Source: Mycobacterium sp. AZCC_0083
GTDB taxonomy: Bacteria > Actinomycetota > Actinomycetes > Mycobacteriales > Mycobacteriaceae
Reading direction: 5' to 3'
Length of the DNA stretch: 64,000 bases
Assembly (NCBI RefSeq): GCF_014202335.1
Contig: NZ_JACHGP010000004.1
Coordinates: 124,001 to 188,000 of the forward strand
Shown here: in pieces, positions 7,969 to 16,596 of the stretch
Numbering within the stretch: the stretch's first letter is position 1
Layout: every line of letters starts with the position of its first letter
The notes under the pieces: generated by a model
The model's input: the letters and a program-made list of their open reading frames with translations, nothing else
What the model was told of the DNA's origin: nothing
Database searches by the model: none
Made by a program: the position numbers and the translations under genes

Positions 7969-9909
7969 CTAATCGCCCGTGCGCGTGAACGTTTCGTCGA
8001 ACTCCAAGTTGACCGCGCAGGTCCCGGTTTGCACCCACGTGCCGTGCCCGCTAAGGAACTGGATCGGATCTTGCGGTGGTTGGGGCAGCGGATACTGCGC
8101 GTCGGTCGTCAGATTCGACAGATCGCCGCTCGGGCAGGGACTTTGGGTTCGATCGGTAGACGTGAACTTCGCGCCGTCGAACAGGAGTGGGATGTCACCC
8201 GATGTGATGGAGAAGTAGCTCATGCACCGATCACCCGTACGCAGACACTCGGTCGTGACGCGCGAGTCCGCCTGCAGTACCGGAAGTCCCTTCATCGTGA
8301 AGGTCCGCGTGATGTGGTAATTGCCGCGTAGTGCTTCGGCGGGCGACACCACCCGTGGCGGGAGGTCGGCAGGATCGGGCAGCGTGTAGAAGTCGGCGTC
8401 GACGTCGACGTCTCCGGTGCGGGTGAACGTCACGGTTCGCGTCTCCGCGCAAAGGTCGGCGGTGGTCCTGGTGTGTTCGCCGGTGAGGGTGCCGTCGGGT
8501 CGGGGTTGCAGGCTGAACACCTGCCAGGTCTCGGTCTGTGCGCCCTTGCACTGGCCGGGGGCAACGACGACGGATAGCCATTGGTCGCCGACTTCGTCGA
8601 ACACCATCGTCGATGCGAAGGCGGCGTCGCCCTTGAATTGCGATGCGGTCGCCACGCACCGGCCCGAGATGCACACCGAGCGCATGCCGTACGTGCCGGT
8701 CGACGGCGCCGTGCCGGGTCTCGGCGCGCCGTCCAGTCCGGTCGCCCGACCGAAGTCGGCGCGGTAGACACCGGTGAAGGGACCCGTGTTGGGTGGCGGG
8801 GCAGCGGTGCCTGGAGCGGCGTTGGCGGTGGTGGACGGCAGCTCGGTCGAGGTCGGATCGGCTGGCTGCGTGAGCTTTACCGTTGCGAAGACGCCACCGG
8901 CGATCAGCAGGACGACCGCGACCAGCGCGCCGATCAGGATGCCACGACGCTGGCTTGGAGGCTTCCCCGCCGGTGGCGGCGGGAGTGCACCGACGTGCGC
9001 TGGCGTGGTCGGCGCTTCGCTGCTGGATTGCCAGGGTTGGGTGTGGGCGGGATCGGGATCGATCGACGGCGGTGGCGCCGCGTGGATATGGTTGGCCTGC
9101 GGGGCGATTGCCTGTTGCGCAGCGGTGGCCAGGTCGATGGTGCTGGCGTAGCGGTCGCCGGGCTGTTTGGCGAGGCCGGTGGCGATCACGTGGTCCATCG
9201 CCACGGGGACCGTGTCGTGGTCGTGCGACGGTTTCGGCGGCGGAGTGACCATGTGCCCTACCGCGACTTGCTCGAGGGTGTCGCCGGGGAACGGCACCCT
9301 TCCGGTCAGGCACTGAAACAGCACGCATGCCAGCGCGTAGACATCCGAGCTTGGCCGAATCTCGCCCGCCTGGAAACGCTCGGGCGCCATGTAGGCCCAC
9401 GTACCGATGGTGGTGTTGGCCGACGTCAACGCGGTGTCGCCGGTGGCGCGGGCGATGCCGAAGTCGATCAGGTACGCGAAGTCGTTGTCGGCCAACAGGA
9501 TGTTGGACGGTTTGACGTCGCGGTGTACCAGCCCGGTCCGGTGGGCGCTGTGCAGTGCCGAGGCGATCTGCTCGATGACGTTCACCGCGCGTGCGGGTGG
9601 CATGGGGCCGTCGTTGAGCACGGTCTGCAGGTCCTGGCCTGCGATCAGCCGCATCGTGACGTAAAGCCGGCCGTCGATCTCGCCGACGTCGTAGATCGGC
9701 ACGATGTGAGGGTCGTCGAGGCGTGCCGCAGCGCGCGCTTCGCGGCGAAAGCGCTTGTCGAACTCGGGGTCTTGGGCGTAGTGCGGCAGCAGCATCTTCA
9801 ACGCCACCACGCGGTCGATCTGGGTGTCGTGTGCGCGCCACACCTCGCCCATGCCGCCGCGACCCAGCAGTTCGATCAGCTGGTAGCGGCCGAATGAGGT
9901 GCCCTCCAC
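7969..9909 (-). CDS. Receptor Ser/Thr kinase with duplicated Cys-rich sensor
   Basis: A 646-residue membrane Ser/Thr kinase. Kinase domain about 9-270: GRGGMG loop 16-21, Lys38, HRDVKPSN with Asp131, DFG Asp149, APE near 176. A Pro-rich linker is followed by a single membrane helix at about 320-345 and an extracytoplasmic sensor. The sensor is two related modules, each with four cysteines and each ending in FTRTGD. The reading frame is open upstream to 10212, but the paralogues share the GTG start MEGTSFGRY at 9909, which lies 45 bases after the stop of the upstream kinase; the longer form would overlap that gene. It is the last gene of the amidase-kinase-kinase run. Autophosphorylation targets and ligand are unknown. 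Confidence 0.93.
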   Translation of the reverse strand: MEGTSFGRYQLIELLGRGGMGEVWRAHDTQIDRVVALKMLLPHYAQDPEFDKRFRREARAAARLDDPHIVPIYDVGEIDGRLYVTMRLIAGQDLQTVLNDGPMPPARAVNVIEQIASALHSAHRTGLVHRDVKPSNILLADNDFAYLIDFGIARATGDTALTSANTTIGTWAYMAPERFQAGEIRPSSDVYALACVLFQCLTGRVPFPGDTLEQVAVGHMVTPPPKPSHDHDTVPVAMDHVIATGLAKQPGDRYASTIDLATAAQQAIAPQANHIHAAPPPSIDPDPAHTQPWQSSSEAPTTPAHVGALPPPPAGKPPSQRRGILIGALVAVVLLIAGGVFATVKLTQPADPTSTELPSTTANAAPGTAAPPPNTGPFTGVYRADFGRATGLDGAPRPGTAPSTGTYGMRSVCISGRCVATASQFKGDAAFASTMVFDEVGDQWLSVVVAPGQCKGAQTETWQVFSLQPRPDGTLTGEHTRTTADLCAETRTVTFTRTGDVDVDADFYTLPDPADLPPRVVSPAEALRGNYHITRTFTMKGLPVLQADSRVTTECLRTGDRCMSYFSITSGDIPLLFDGAKFTSTDRTQSPCPSGDLSNLTTDAQYPLPQPPQDPIQFLSGHGTWVQTGTCAVNLEFDETFTRTGD

Positions 9910-9953
9910 CGGTTCACGATAGCGATCAATCGCCGTGTCCGTGGGCGCGATCG

Positions 9954-11834
9954 TTAATCGCCGATGCGCGTGAATGTTTCGTTGAACTCGATGTTGCCTG
10001 CGCACGGTGCGGTCTGATCCTGGCGGCCGTTCCCGGTGAGAAGCGTGATCGGATTCTGCAGGGGTTGGGGCAGTGGATACCGTCCGGACTTCGTGACTTG
10101 CATCTGGCCGCCGCGACACGCATTGTCGCTCTCGGTGAACAGGTTCCAGTTGCCGTCGCGGAAGGTCAGCGGTTCCGCCTCGCCTGCTTGGCCATGGAAG
10201 AAACTGATGCACCGATCGCCGGTGCGCAGGCAGTTGGTGTCGACGCGGTAGACGGTCTGCTGCGTTTGGCCGACCGACCGGAAGGTTCGCGACTGCCGGT
10301 ACTGGCCGCGTAGCGCTTCGGCAGGCGACACCACTCGCGGCGGCACGGTGACCGGGTCGGGCAGCGTCTCGACGTCGACGTCTCCGGTCCGAGTGAATGT
10401 CACGGTGCGTTTGGCCAGGCAGTCATTGCTCGTCGTCGCGGTGAATTCACCGGCGAGGGTGCCGTCGGGACGCGGTTGCAGCGTGAGCACCTCCCAGGAT
10501 TCGGTGGCGGGATCGGTCTTGCATGGAACCGTGGAAAGACCGACCACGAACCACCGGTCGCCGATCTCGTCGAACACCATCGGCGCAGGCAACGCGGTCG
10601 TCCCGCTGAGGCGTGATGCGGTCGCCACGCACCCCGTCGGGCGGCACGCCGAGCGAACCGCATACGTGTCCGTTGGCTTCCCGGTATCGGGACCCGGCTC
10701 GTCGTTGAGCCCAGTGATCGGTCCGTAATTGGCTCGGTAGACGCCGGTGAAGGGGCCGGTGTTGGGTGTCGCGGTGGGCGCCACGGACGTTGGGGCCGGG
10801 GATGCGGCGGGGGCCGCCGGCTCGCTCTTCTGTGAGAGCTTCACGCCGGCGAAGACACCACCGGCGATCAGCAGTGCGACGCCAAGCACGGCGCCGATCA
10901 GGAGTCGGCGACGATTTCCGGCGGGCGGGGGCGAGGATCCGCTGAGGTGCGCCGGCACCGTCGGTGACTCGCCGCTGGACAGCCACGGCTGGGCGAATGC
11001 CGGGTCGGCGGGGATGCTCGTCGGCTCGGTGATGGCTTGTCGCGCCGCGGCGGCCATCTGCACGGGGCTCTGGTAGCGGTCGGTGGGTGCTTTCGCCAGT
11101 CCGGTGGCGATCACCTGGTCCATCGCGCCCGGGACGGTGTCGCGGTCCTTGGAGGGTTTGGGTGGCGGCATGACCATGTGGCTGACCGCGACCTGCTGGA
11201 GGGTATCGCCGGGGAAGGGCAGTTCGCCGGTGAGGCATTGGTAGAGCACGCACGTCAACGCGTAGATGTCCGAGCTGGGCTGAATCTCCCTGGTATTGAA
11301 GCGTTCCGGAGCCATGTAGGCCCACGTGCCGATGGTGGTGTTGGCCGACGTCAACGCGGAGTCACCGGTGGAGCGGGCGATGCCGAAATCGATCAGGTAC
11401 GCGAAGTCGTTGTGTGCCAACAGAATGTTGGACGGTTTGACGTCGCGGTGCACCAGCCCGGCCTGATGCGCGCTGTGCAGCGCCGAGGCGATCTGCTCGA
11501 TGACGTGCACTGCGCGCTGTGCGTCCAACGGCCCGGCGTCCAACAGGGTCTGCAGATCCACCCCGTCGATCAGCCGCATCGTGACGTACAGCCGGCCGTC
11601 GATCTCCCCGACGTCGTAGATCGGCACGACGTGCGGATCGTCCAGACGTGCGGCGGCGCGCGCCTCGCGGCGAAACCGCGTCTCGAACTCCGGGTCCTTG
11701 GCGTAGCGGGGTAGCAACACCTTCAACGCCACCACTCGATCGATCTCGGTGTCGTGGGCGCGCCACACCTCACCCATTCCGCCACGGCCCAGCAGTTCGA
11801 TCAGCCGGTAGCGGCCAAATGGCGTCCCCTCCAC
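9954..11834 (-). CDS. Receptor Ser/Thr kinase with duplicated Cys-rich sensor
   Basis: A 626-residue membrane Ser/Thr kinase, paralogue of both neighbours. GRGGMG loop 16-21, catalytic Lys38, HRDVKPSN with Asp131, DFG Asp149, APE 176-178, membrane helix about 310-332. The sensor splits into module 1 (361-485; Cys397, 402, 438, 472; ends FTRTGD) and module 2 (509-626; Cys535, 542, 573, 611; ends FTRIGD). The cysteine spacing is similar in the two modules, so an internal duplication with paired disulfides is likely. The start is GTG 11834, 53 bases downstream of the amidase stop. The sensor does not look like the PknH extracellular domain that is present in the lipoprotein at 18174. The function is signalling; the signal is not known. 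Confidence 0.94.
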   Translation of the reverse strand: MEGTPFGRYRLIELLGRGGMGEVWRAHDTEIDRVVALKVLLPRYAKDPEFETRFRREARAAARLDDPHVVPIYDVGEIDGRLYVTMRLIDGVDLQTLLDAGPLDAQRAVHVIEQIASALHSAHQAGLVHRDVKPSNILLAHNDFAYLIDFGIARSTGDSALTSANTTIGTWAYMAPERFNTREIQPSSDIYALTCVLYQCLTGELPFPGDTLQQVAVSHMVMPPPKPSKDRDTVPGAMDQVIATGLAKAPTDRYQSPVQMAAAARQAITEPTSIPADPAFAQPWLSSGESPTVPAHLSGSSPPPAGNRRRLLIGAVLGVALLIAGGVFAGVKLSQKSEPAAPAASPAPTSVAPTATPNTGPFTGVYRANYGPITGLNDEPGPDTGKPTDTYAVRSACRPTGCVATASRLSGTTALPAPMVFDEIGDRWFVVGLSTVPCKTDPATESWEVLTLQPRPDGTLAGEFTATTSNDCLAKRTVTFTRTGDVDVETLPDPVTVPPRVVSPAEALRGQYRQSRTFRSVGQTQQTVYRVDTNCLRTGDRCISFFHGQAGEAEPLTFRDGNWNLFTESDNACRGGQMQVTKSGRYPLPQPLQNPITLLTGNGRQDQTAPCAGNIEFNETFTRIGD

Positions 11835-11887
11835 CGGCTCACGATAAGCAGCGAGCCATTACTTCTGCGGGCAAACGCCCGTGACGC

Positions 11888-13327
11888 TCACATCCCCGGT
11901 GTGCGGTGTGCCCAGGGGTTCGCCTGCTCGAGCTGGCTGGCGATGCGAAGCAGGACGTCTTCGCGACCGTAGGCGGCAACGAGCTGCACACCGATCGGCA
12001 GGCCCTCGGCCGTCCACTCCAGCGGCAGGCTGATGGCCGGCTGGCCGCTGGTGTTGAACGGGGGAGTGAACGCCACGAATTGGCCGGCGCGCGCCATCGC
12101 CGCCATCGGGTTGTCGGGGTCGTTGACGATCGTGCCGAGCTTGAGGGGTAGCTCGGCGACAGTCGGCGTGAGCAAGAGATCCCAGCCGTCGTGCCACCAC
12201 GACTGCAGCGCTCGTCGGTACTGGGTGACCTCCGACAGTGCGAGTGCGTAGTCGACGGAGGTGACGTTGGTGGCGAAGTCGGCCTGGATCCGGTTCATCG
12301 GCTCGAACTCGCGATCCGCCAACGGGCGGCCCAACTGATCCTCGAAGCGGCGCAGTGCCAGCCCCATGTTGGTGCTCCACAGCGCCATGAACTTCGCGCT
12401 GAAGGCCTTGTCCTCCAACGCCGTCGGCCAAGCCGGCTCGACGTGGTGGCCCAACGATTCGAGAAGCCGGCCGACGGCACGCGTCGCGTCCGCGACTTCG
12501 GCGTCGATCGGCCCGTCCTGTGGATGGTGATCGAGGATGCCGATCCGCAGCCGGCCCGGGTCGGCGCCGAGCTCGTCGACGTACGGACGTGTGGGCGGTG
12601 CCGCGATCACGGTGTCGCCGACGCCTGGCCCACGCGTCGCGTCGAGTAACGCGGCCGAATCACGAACCGTGCGGCTGACGCAATGCTCGACCCCGAGCCC
12701 GGTCTCGTCGCGCACCGGACCGACGGTGATGCGGCCCTGGCTCGGCTTGAGCCCGACCAGTCCGCAGCACGACGCGGGGATGCGAATCGATCCACCGCCG
12801 TCACTGGCGTGGGCGAACGGCACCATCCCCGAGGCGACCGCGGCTGCCGCACCACCGCTCGATCCACCGGGGGAGCGCGTCGTGTCCCACGGGTTGTGGG
12901 TCGCGCCCCACGCGATCGGCTCGGTGGTCGGGACGCTGCCGAGCTCGGGACTGTTGGTGCGCCCGGCGATCACCAGCCCGGCCGCGCGATGGCGGCTGAC
13001 GAGGGTCGTGTCGGCGTCGGCGATGAACCCTGCTTCCTTGAACGCGACGTTGCCGTTGCTGATCCGCTGCCCTGCGTACGAGGCGTACAGATCCTTGATC
13101 AGGAACGGCACGCCGCGGAACGGACCGTTGGGCAGGTCGGCGCTCGCGGCGGTCTCGCGGGCGTGATCGAACCAGCGGATCACGACTGCGTTGATGGCCG
13201 GGTCGTACCGTTCGATGCGCTCGACCGCCGCCTCCAGCAGCTCGCCGGGCGACACCTCGCCCGACGCAACGAGGGCCGCCTGGTCGGTCGCGTCCATCCA
13301 ACGGGTCTGGTCGGCAAGTGTGCTCAC
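11888..13327 (-). CDS. Amidase-signature family amidase
   Basis: Cytoplasmic amidase of 479 residues, complete. The Ser-cisSer-Lys machinery is visible: Lys78 in FLIKDLY, the GGSSGG block at 154-159 holding the cis-Ser, and nucleophile Ser179 in DGGGSIR. No signal peptide is seen. The family hydrolyses many amides (indoleacetamide, nicotinamide-like, aryl amides), so the substrate is not predictable, and no GatB/GatC partner is nearby, which argues against GatA. GTG 13327 is the start. It lies just upstream of the two kinases on the same strand with a 53-base gap and could be co-transcribed with them, although a functional link is not established. Confidence 0.9.
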   Translation of the reverse strand: MSTLADQTRWMDATDQAALVASGEVSPGELLEAAVERIERYDPAINAVVIRWFDHARETAASADLPNGPFRGVPFLIKDLYASYAGQRISNGNVAFKEAGFIADADTTLVSRHRAAGLVIAGRTNSPELGSVPTTEPIAWGATHNPWDTTRSPGGSSGGAAAAVASGMVPFAHASDGGGSIRIPASCCGLVGLKPSQGRITVGPVRDETGLGVEHCVSRTVRDSAALLDATRGPGVGDTVIAAPPTRPYVDELGADPGRLRIGILDHHPQDGPIDAEVADATRAVGRLLESLGHHVEPAWPTALEDKAFSAKFMALWSTNMGLALRRFEDQLGRPLADREFEPMNRIQADFATNVTSVDYALALSEVTQYRRALQSWWHDGWDLLLTPTVAELPLKLGTIVNDPDNPMAAMARAGQFVAFTPPFNTSGQPAISLPLEWTAEGLPIGVQLVAAYGREDVLLRIASQLEQANPWAHRTPGM

Positions 13328-13411
13328 TCGACCTGTCTAGCACGACTCGCACTGCGCGCCGGAAGGCCAGGCAACGCCGTGAGCCAAAGCGCCCAATCCC
13401 CCTGGCCTCCA

Positions 13412-13472
13412 GTCGACTCTGCACCGACGGCGCGCGCGACTCGCGGTTCCGCGCCCTCCGCGCAGAGTCGAC
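13412..13472. repeat. 11-bp inverted repeat with GC-rich spacer
   Basis: GTCGACTCTGC (13412-13422) and its exact reverse complement GCAGAGTCGAC (13462-13472) flank a 39-base GC-rich spacer. It sits in the 197-base gap between the amidase start and the SDR stop. There is no T-run next to it, so it is not a standard terminator. It may be a dispersed palindromic element or a folded RNA between the two transcription units. The rest of the gap shows no gene. Confidence 0.55.
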
Positions 13473-13524
13473 GACCGAGGGCCGCCCCCGGTGATCCGGG
13501 TGGTGCCAACGGTGATCGACGTGG

Positions 13525-14397
13525 TCACGATGCGCCCTGGCCAAGCGGGTCCAACTGCGCCTCGGTGGCATCGTCGTGGTCGGTGGAGATGCTGAGCTCG
13601 CGCCATGACTGGTCTGACTCGGCGAGTGCTCGTCCCGCCGCGGTGCCGTAGCGGAAGGCGTCGCTGCCGAGCAGCAGTCGCAGCGGCGGCTCCGCCATCG
13701 CGGCGACGTCGAGGACGACTCGGGCCACCTTGGCCGGGTCGCTCGCCTCGGTGGTGAGGCCGTCCCTGATCATCCGGGCGCGTTCGCCGACGGTCGGCTC
13801 GTATGGCGCGCTGACTGCCGGGATCGCCATCGAGCTGCCGGCCCAATCCGTCCGCATGCCACCGGGTTCGAGGACGGTCACCTTGATCCCGAGCGGCGCG
13901 ACTTCCTGGCTGAGCACGCTGGAGAAGCCGCCGACCGCCCACTTGGCCGACTGGTAGGCGCCGAGGCCGACGCTGGCCATGCGTCCACCCACCGACGAGA
14001 CCTGGATGATGTGGCCGGAGCCTTGTGCGCGCAGCTGCGGCAGCGCCGCCTTGGTGACGGTGACGACCCCGAAGAGGTTGGTCTCGATCTGCGCGCGGAA
14101 GTCGTCGAGGCTGACGTCCTCGATCGCGGCGAGATCGGCGTACCCGGCGTTGTTCACCACGACGTCGAGCCGGCCGAACGCGTCGACCGCGGTGCGGACC
14201 GCGGCGGCGGCCGCTAAGGGATCGGTGACGTCGAGCGCGACGGCGCGCACCTGATCGCCGTACGTGTCGACGAGGTGGGCGAGTTGCTCGGCCTTCCGTG
14301 CGGTCGCCACCACGTGGTGTCCCGCCGCCAACGCCGCTTCGACGATCTCCCTGCCGAGCCCGCGGGAGCTGCCGGTGACGAGAAATACCTGGGTCAT
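13525..14397 (-). CDS. SDR family oxidoreductase
   Basis: Short-chain dehydrogenase/reductase of 290 residues. The nucleotide-binding TGSSRGLG motif is near residue 9, NNAG near 83 and catalytic YxxxK as YQSAK near 148. It belongs to the classical SDRs annotated as oxidoreductase DltE/retinol-dehydrogenase-like; the substrate is unknown. ATG 14397 has an ideal GGAGGAAG ribosome binding site; longer upstream reading would cross the operator. It is divergent from the TetR gene at 14493, and the two share an operator-containing promoter region, so the SDR is very probably repressed by that TetR protein. Confidence 0.9.
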   Translation of the reverse strand: MTQVFLVTGSSRGLGREIVEAALAAGHHVVATARKAEQLAHLVDTYGDQVRAVALDVTDPLAAAAAVRTAVDAFGRLDVVVNNAGYADLAAIEDVSLDDFRAQIETNLFGVVTVTKAALPQLRAQGSGHIIQVSSVGGRMASVGLGAYQSAKWAVGGFSSVLSQEVAPLGIKVTVLEPGGMRTDWAGSSMAIPAVSAPYEPTVGERARMIRDGLTTEASDPAKVARVVLDVAAMAEPPLRLLLGSDAFRYGTAAGRALAESDQSWRELSISTDHDDATEAQLDPLGQGAS

Positions 14398-14412
14398 GTC
14401 GCTTCCTCCAAT

Positions 14413-14435
14413 AGTCAACTGAACGGTTAGTTGCA
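14413..14435. promoter_or_regulatory. TetR operator, SDR side
   Basis: GTCAACTGAACGGTTAGTTG with flanks. It matches the second operator at 14459-14480 at most positions (left arm GTCAACT, centre ACGGT, right arm TAGTTG) but is an imperfect palindrome. It lies between the SDR start and the predicted SDR promoter and would block its transcript start. Spacing between the two operators is 45 bases, about four helical turns. Confidence 0.7.
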
Positions 14436-14456
14436 TTGAACGCTCAGCGTGGCGCG

Positions 14457-14486
14457 TTGTCAACTAGACGGTTAGTTGACTAGAGT
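14457..14486 (+). promoter_or_regulatory. TetR promoter with perfect operator palindrome
   Basis: A perfect inverted repeat GTCAACTA-GACGGT-TAGTTGAC occupies 14459-14480. It fills the spacer of a forward promoter TTGTCA (14457-14462), 18 bases, TAGAGT (14481-14486). The ATG of the TetR gene follows six bases later with no ribosome binding site, which implies a leaderless transcript. The same arm read backwards gives TTGACA (14463-14458), 17 bases, TTCAAT (14440-14435), a candidate promoter for the SDR. The layout is that of an autorepressed TetR gene and its divergent target. Confidence 0.72.
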
Positions 14487-14492
14487 GCGTTC

Positions 14493-15056
14493 ATGGTCAG
14501 AGACGCGGACGCGACCCGCAGGCGCCTGCTCGACGCCGCCGCCGAGGAGTTCGCGGCGTTCGGCATCGCCGGTGCACGCGTCGACCGGATCGCCGTCGCG
14601 GCGGCGTCGAACAAGGCGCAGATCTATCACTACTTCGGCAACAAGGACGGCTTGTTCGAAGCGGTGTTCCACGACCTCGTCGTGACGACGCTTCGCGACA
14701 GCCCAATCGACGCCACCGATCTACCGGAGTACGCCGGACGGTTGTTCGACGGCTACGTGGCGCGCCCGCACGTGCAGCGGCTCGCCACGTGGTACCGGCT
14801 CGAGCGCGCGGGAACGCAGGATCCGATCGACATCATCGCCGAGTCGAACGCCGCGAAGGTGGATGCCATCGCGAAGGCTCAGGCCGACGGGGCGCTGACG
14901 GACCGATGGTCGGCGGTCGATCTACTCGGGTTGGTGCTGCAGATCTCCGGGTTGTGGTCGGGGATGACGCCGGAGTACGCCGCATTGGTCGCCGACGAGA
15001 ACCATGCGCACCGGCGCGCAGTCATCGTCGAAGCGGTCCGGGCGCTGCTGGTGTAG
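14493..15056 (+). CDS. TetR/AcrR family transcriptional regulator
   Basis: A 187-residue repressor. The N-terminal helix-turn-helix spans about residues 7-50 and ends in the typical IYHYFGNKDGLFEAVF stretch; the ligand-binding C-terminal part is all helical. It probably controls itself and the divergent SDR gene through the two operators between them. The translation start ATG 14493 is six bases after a -10 box, so leaderless translation is expected. A strong hairpin follows the gene at 15084. Confidence 0.93.
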   Translation: MVRDADATRRRLLDAAAEEFAAFGIAGARVDRIAVAAASNKAQIYHYFGNKDGLFEAVFHDLVVTTLRDSPIDATDLPEYAGRLFDGYVARPHVQRLATWYRLERAGTQDPIDIIAESNAAKVDAIAKAQADGALTDRWSAVDLLGLVLQISGLWSGMTPEYAALVADENHAHRRAVIVEAVRALLV

Positions 15057-15083
15057 TGAGACCGGTTGGCCCCCAAAAGATTT

Positions 15084-15113
15084 CGCGCCCACCGGCGTTG
15101 GCCGGTGGGCGCG
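15084..15113 (-). terminator. Intrinsic terminator-like hairpin
   Basis: A perfect 12-bp stem (CGCGCCCACCGG paired with CCGGTGGGCGCG) with the 6-base loop CGTTGG lies between two converging genes. On the minus strand it is followed by GAAATCTTTTGG, a partial U-run, so it probably ends the three-gene porin-like operon; on the plus strand it could also stop the TetR transcript. Confidence 0.7.
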
Positions 15114-15138
15114 AGAGGTCAATCGGTGGAGAGTCGAA

Positions 15139-15834
15139 TCACCCGGGCGGCGGAGGCACGGGTAGAACGACGCCAGGAGGCGGAGGTACGGCGCCAGGAG
15201 GCGCAGCGTCCGCAGGGTCCGGCAGGAACTCGCCGAGCCCCGACGGAATGTTGGTTCCCGGCGGTGGCGCGGTGCCCGGAAGCGGTTCGCCGAGTTGGTC
15301 CTTCGGAACCTGGCCCAGCAGTCCACCCTTCAGGTCACCGGCGCGGTACAGGTCGATGTACCGGCCGAGCCACTCCCTACGGGATACGTCCGCATTCTCC
15401 TGGCCGGGAGCCACGTCGAACTGCGTGCCCTTGCCGGGCGCAGCCGGCACGTCGTTGATGGCCCCGGCGCCGTAGGCGTTGTTGAACACGTTCAGGTTCG
15501 GAGGTGCCCCCACCGCCCCAGGCAGCGACGGTGCTGCGGTCTGGGCAAGAACGCTCGTCCCATCGATGCCATAGACCGGTGGAGCCCCGAGGTTCCCTGG
15601 GCCTGCAGAAGGAACGTTGTTCTGGGCCAGCACGTCGAACCCGGCCGGGCCCACCGGTGCGCCGATTATCGGAATCGTCGGGCCGGGAGGTGGTGGAGGT
15701 GGTGCGGGATCCCCGGGAACCGGCAGCGGATCGGGCGGTCCGTCGTCGGCGACGGCGGTCGCCGGGAAGGCGACCGCCGCTCCGACGGCGAGCACGCCGA
15801 ATGCTGCGGCCGCGATGCGATTTCGGTCAATCAT
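15139..15834 (-). CDS. Secreted Pro/Gly-rich protein, unknown function
   Basis: Exported protein of 231 residues. An N-terminal signal peptide (residues 1 to about 30, ending VADDGP) leads into a mature chain rich in Pro, Gly and Ala, with polyproline stretches at about 45-52 and at the C terminus. No domain was recognised and no cysteine is present after the signal. ATG 15834 is preferred to an upstream TTG at 15840. It is the last gene of an operon after two MspA-like genes (52-base gap), which suggests a cell-wall or outer-membrane location. Mycobacteria encode many such Pro-rich secreted proteins. Confidence 0.8.
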   Translation of the reverse strand: MIDRNRIAAAAFGVLAVGAAVAFPATAVADDGPPDPLPVPGDPAPPPPPPGPTIPIIGAPVGPAGFDVLAQNNVPSAGPGNLGAPPVYGIDGTSVLAQTAAPSLPGAVGAPPNLNVFNNAYGAGAINDVPAAPGKGTQFDVAPGQENADVSRREWLGRYIDLYRAGDLKGGLLGQVPKDQLGEPLPGTAPPPGTNIPSGLGEFLPDPADAAPPGAVPPPPGVVLPVPPPPG

Positions 15835-15886
15835 GGCCAACTGCCCTGCTTTCGGTGTGGATGCCCGGGGTGCTCTGCGAATGACG

Positions 15887-16567
15887 TCAGACGGACTTGG
15901 TCACCCCGTAGTAGGCGACGATGTCGTCGGTGTCCGTCGTCGAGCTCGTCAGCGTTGCGTACGACCGAATGAACGACTGACCGACGCAACCGTCGACCTT
16001 GATGTGCGTGTCCTTGAGGGTGACGCGAACCGGGGCGGCCTTGAACGTCTTCTTGTCGACCGTCACCGTCGACACCGTTCCCGGCTTCGGGTGGATCTCG
16101 ATGGTGCCGGACAGCGGGAACGACAGCGCCGGTGCGAAGACGGGGCCCGTCGCCGGGAAGCTAAGGCCACCCACCGAGACGCCGGCCTGGCCGATCAGAC
16201 GAACCTGCCCGAGCTCGATACCGCAGCCGATCTGGTACCCGGCTTCCAACGTTCCGCCGCTCAGCGACGTCTTTCCCCCGCCGGTGACGGTGCCGGTGAA
16301 GGTGCCGCCCACCAGGTACTCGCGCGACGAGACGGCGGTGGTCAGCGGGGCAACGGGCAACTGGGTCTCGTCCTTTGCGACGACGGTCAGCGTCCACCCG
16401 TCGGGGCTCGTCACGATGCCTGGGTCGGCGGACGGGACGACGCCGTTGTCGGGCGGCGGCCCGGGGTCGGCGGCCGGATCGATCGGCGGGTCCGCTGACG
16501 CGAGGGGCGAGGTGGCGGCGAAGGTGAGGGCCATGCAAGCGGCTGCCACTGCGGCGAAGCGATTCAT
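15887..16567 (-). CDS. MspA-family porin-like protein (second copy)
   Basis: Secreted 226-residue protein of the MspA family (outer-membrane octameric porins of mycobacteria). The signal peptide is about 1-25. A Pro/Asp-rich stretch (26-53) precedes the MspA-like core: DGWTLTV at 56-62, SSREY at 80-84 (MspA has LTREW), GTFTGTV, LEAGYQIG at 107-114 (LELGYQIG in MspA), and QSFIRSYATL near the C terminus. It has two cysteines in the mature chain, Cys115 and Cys194, whereas MspA has none as I recall it. The same two are present in the upstream paralogue. Start ATG 16567, 29 bases after the upstream gene. Whether it forms a pore is untested. Confidence 0.9.
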   Translation of the reverse strand: MNRFAAVAAACMALTFAATSPLASADPPIDPAADPGPPPDNGVVPSADPGIVTSPDGWTLTVVAKDETQLPVAPLTTAVSSREYLVGGTFTGTVTGGGKTSLSGGTLEAGYQIGCGIELGQVRLIGQAGVSVGGLSFPATGPVFAPALSFPLSGTIEIHPKPGTVSTVTVDKKTFKAAPVRVTLKDTHIKVDGCVGQSFIRSYATLTSSTTDTDDIVAYYGVTKSV

Positions 16568-16596
16568 TGTGTTCTCTCGTTCGAGGTCGGCTGGGG

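Noticed and set aside
7957..7975. TTAGCT-G-AGCTAA palindrome at the kinase stop as a terminator
   Set aside because: The stem is only six bases and AT-rich, with no U-run on the minus strand.
8231..9841. A 536-residue frame opposite the phase of the kinase gene
   Set aside because: It overlaps the real kinase frame completely, has Arg/Pro-rich composition typical of alternative frames in GC-rich DNA, and no domain.
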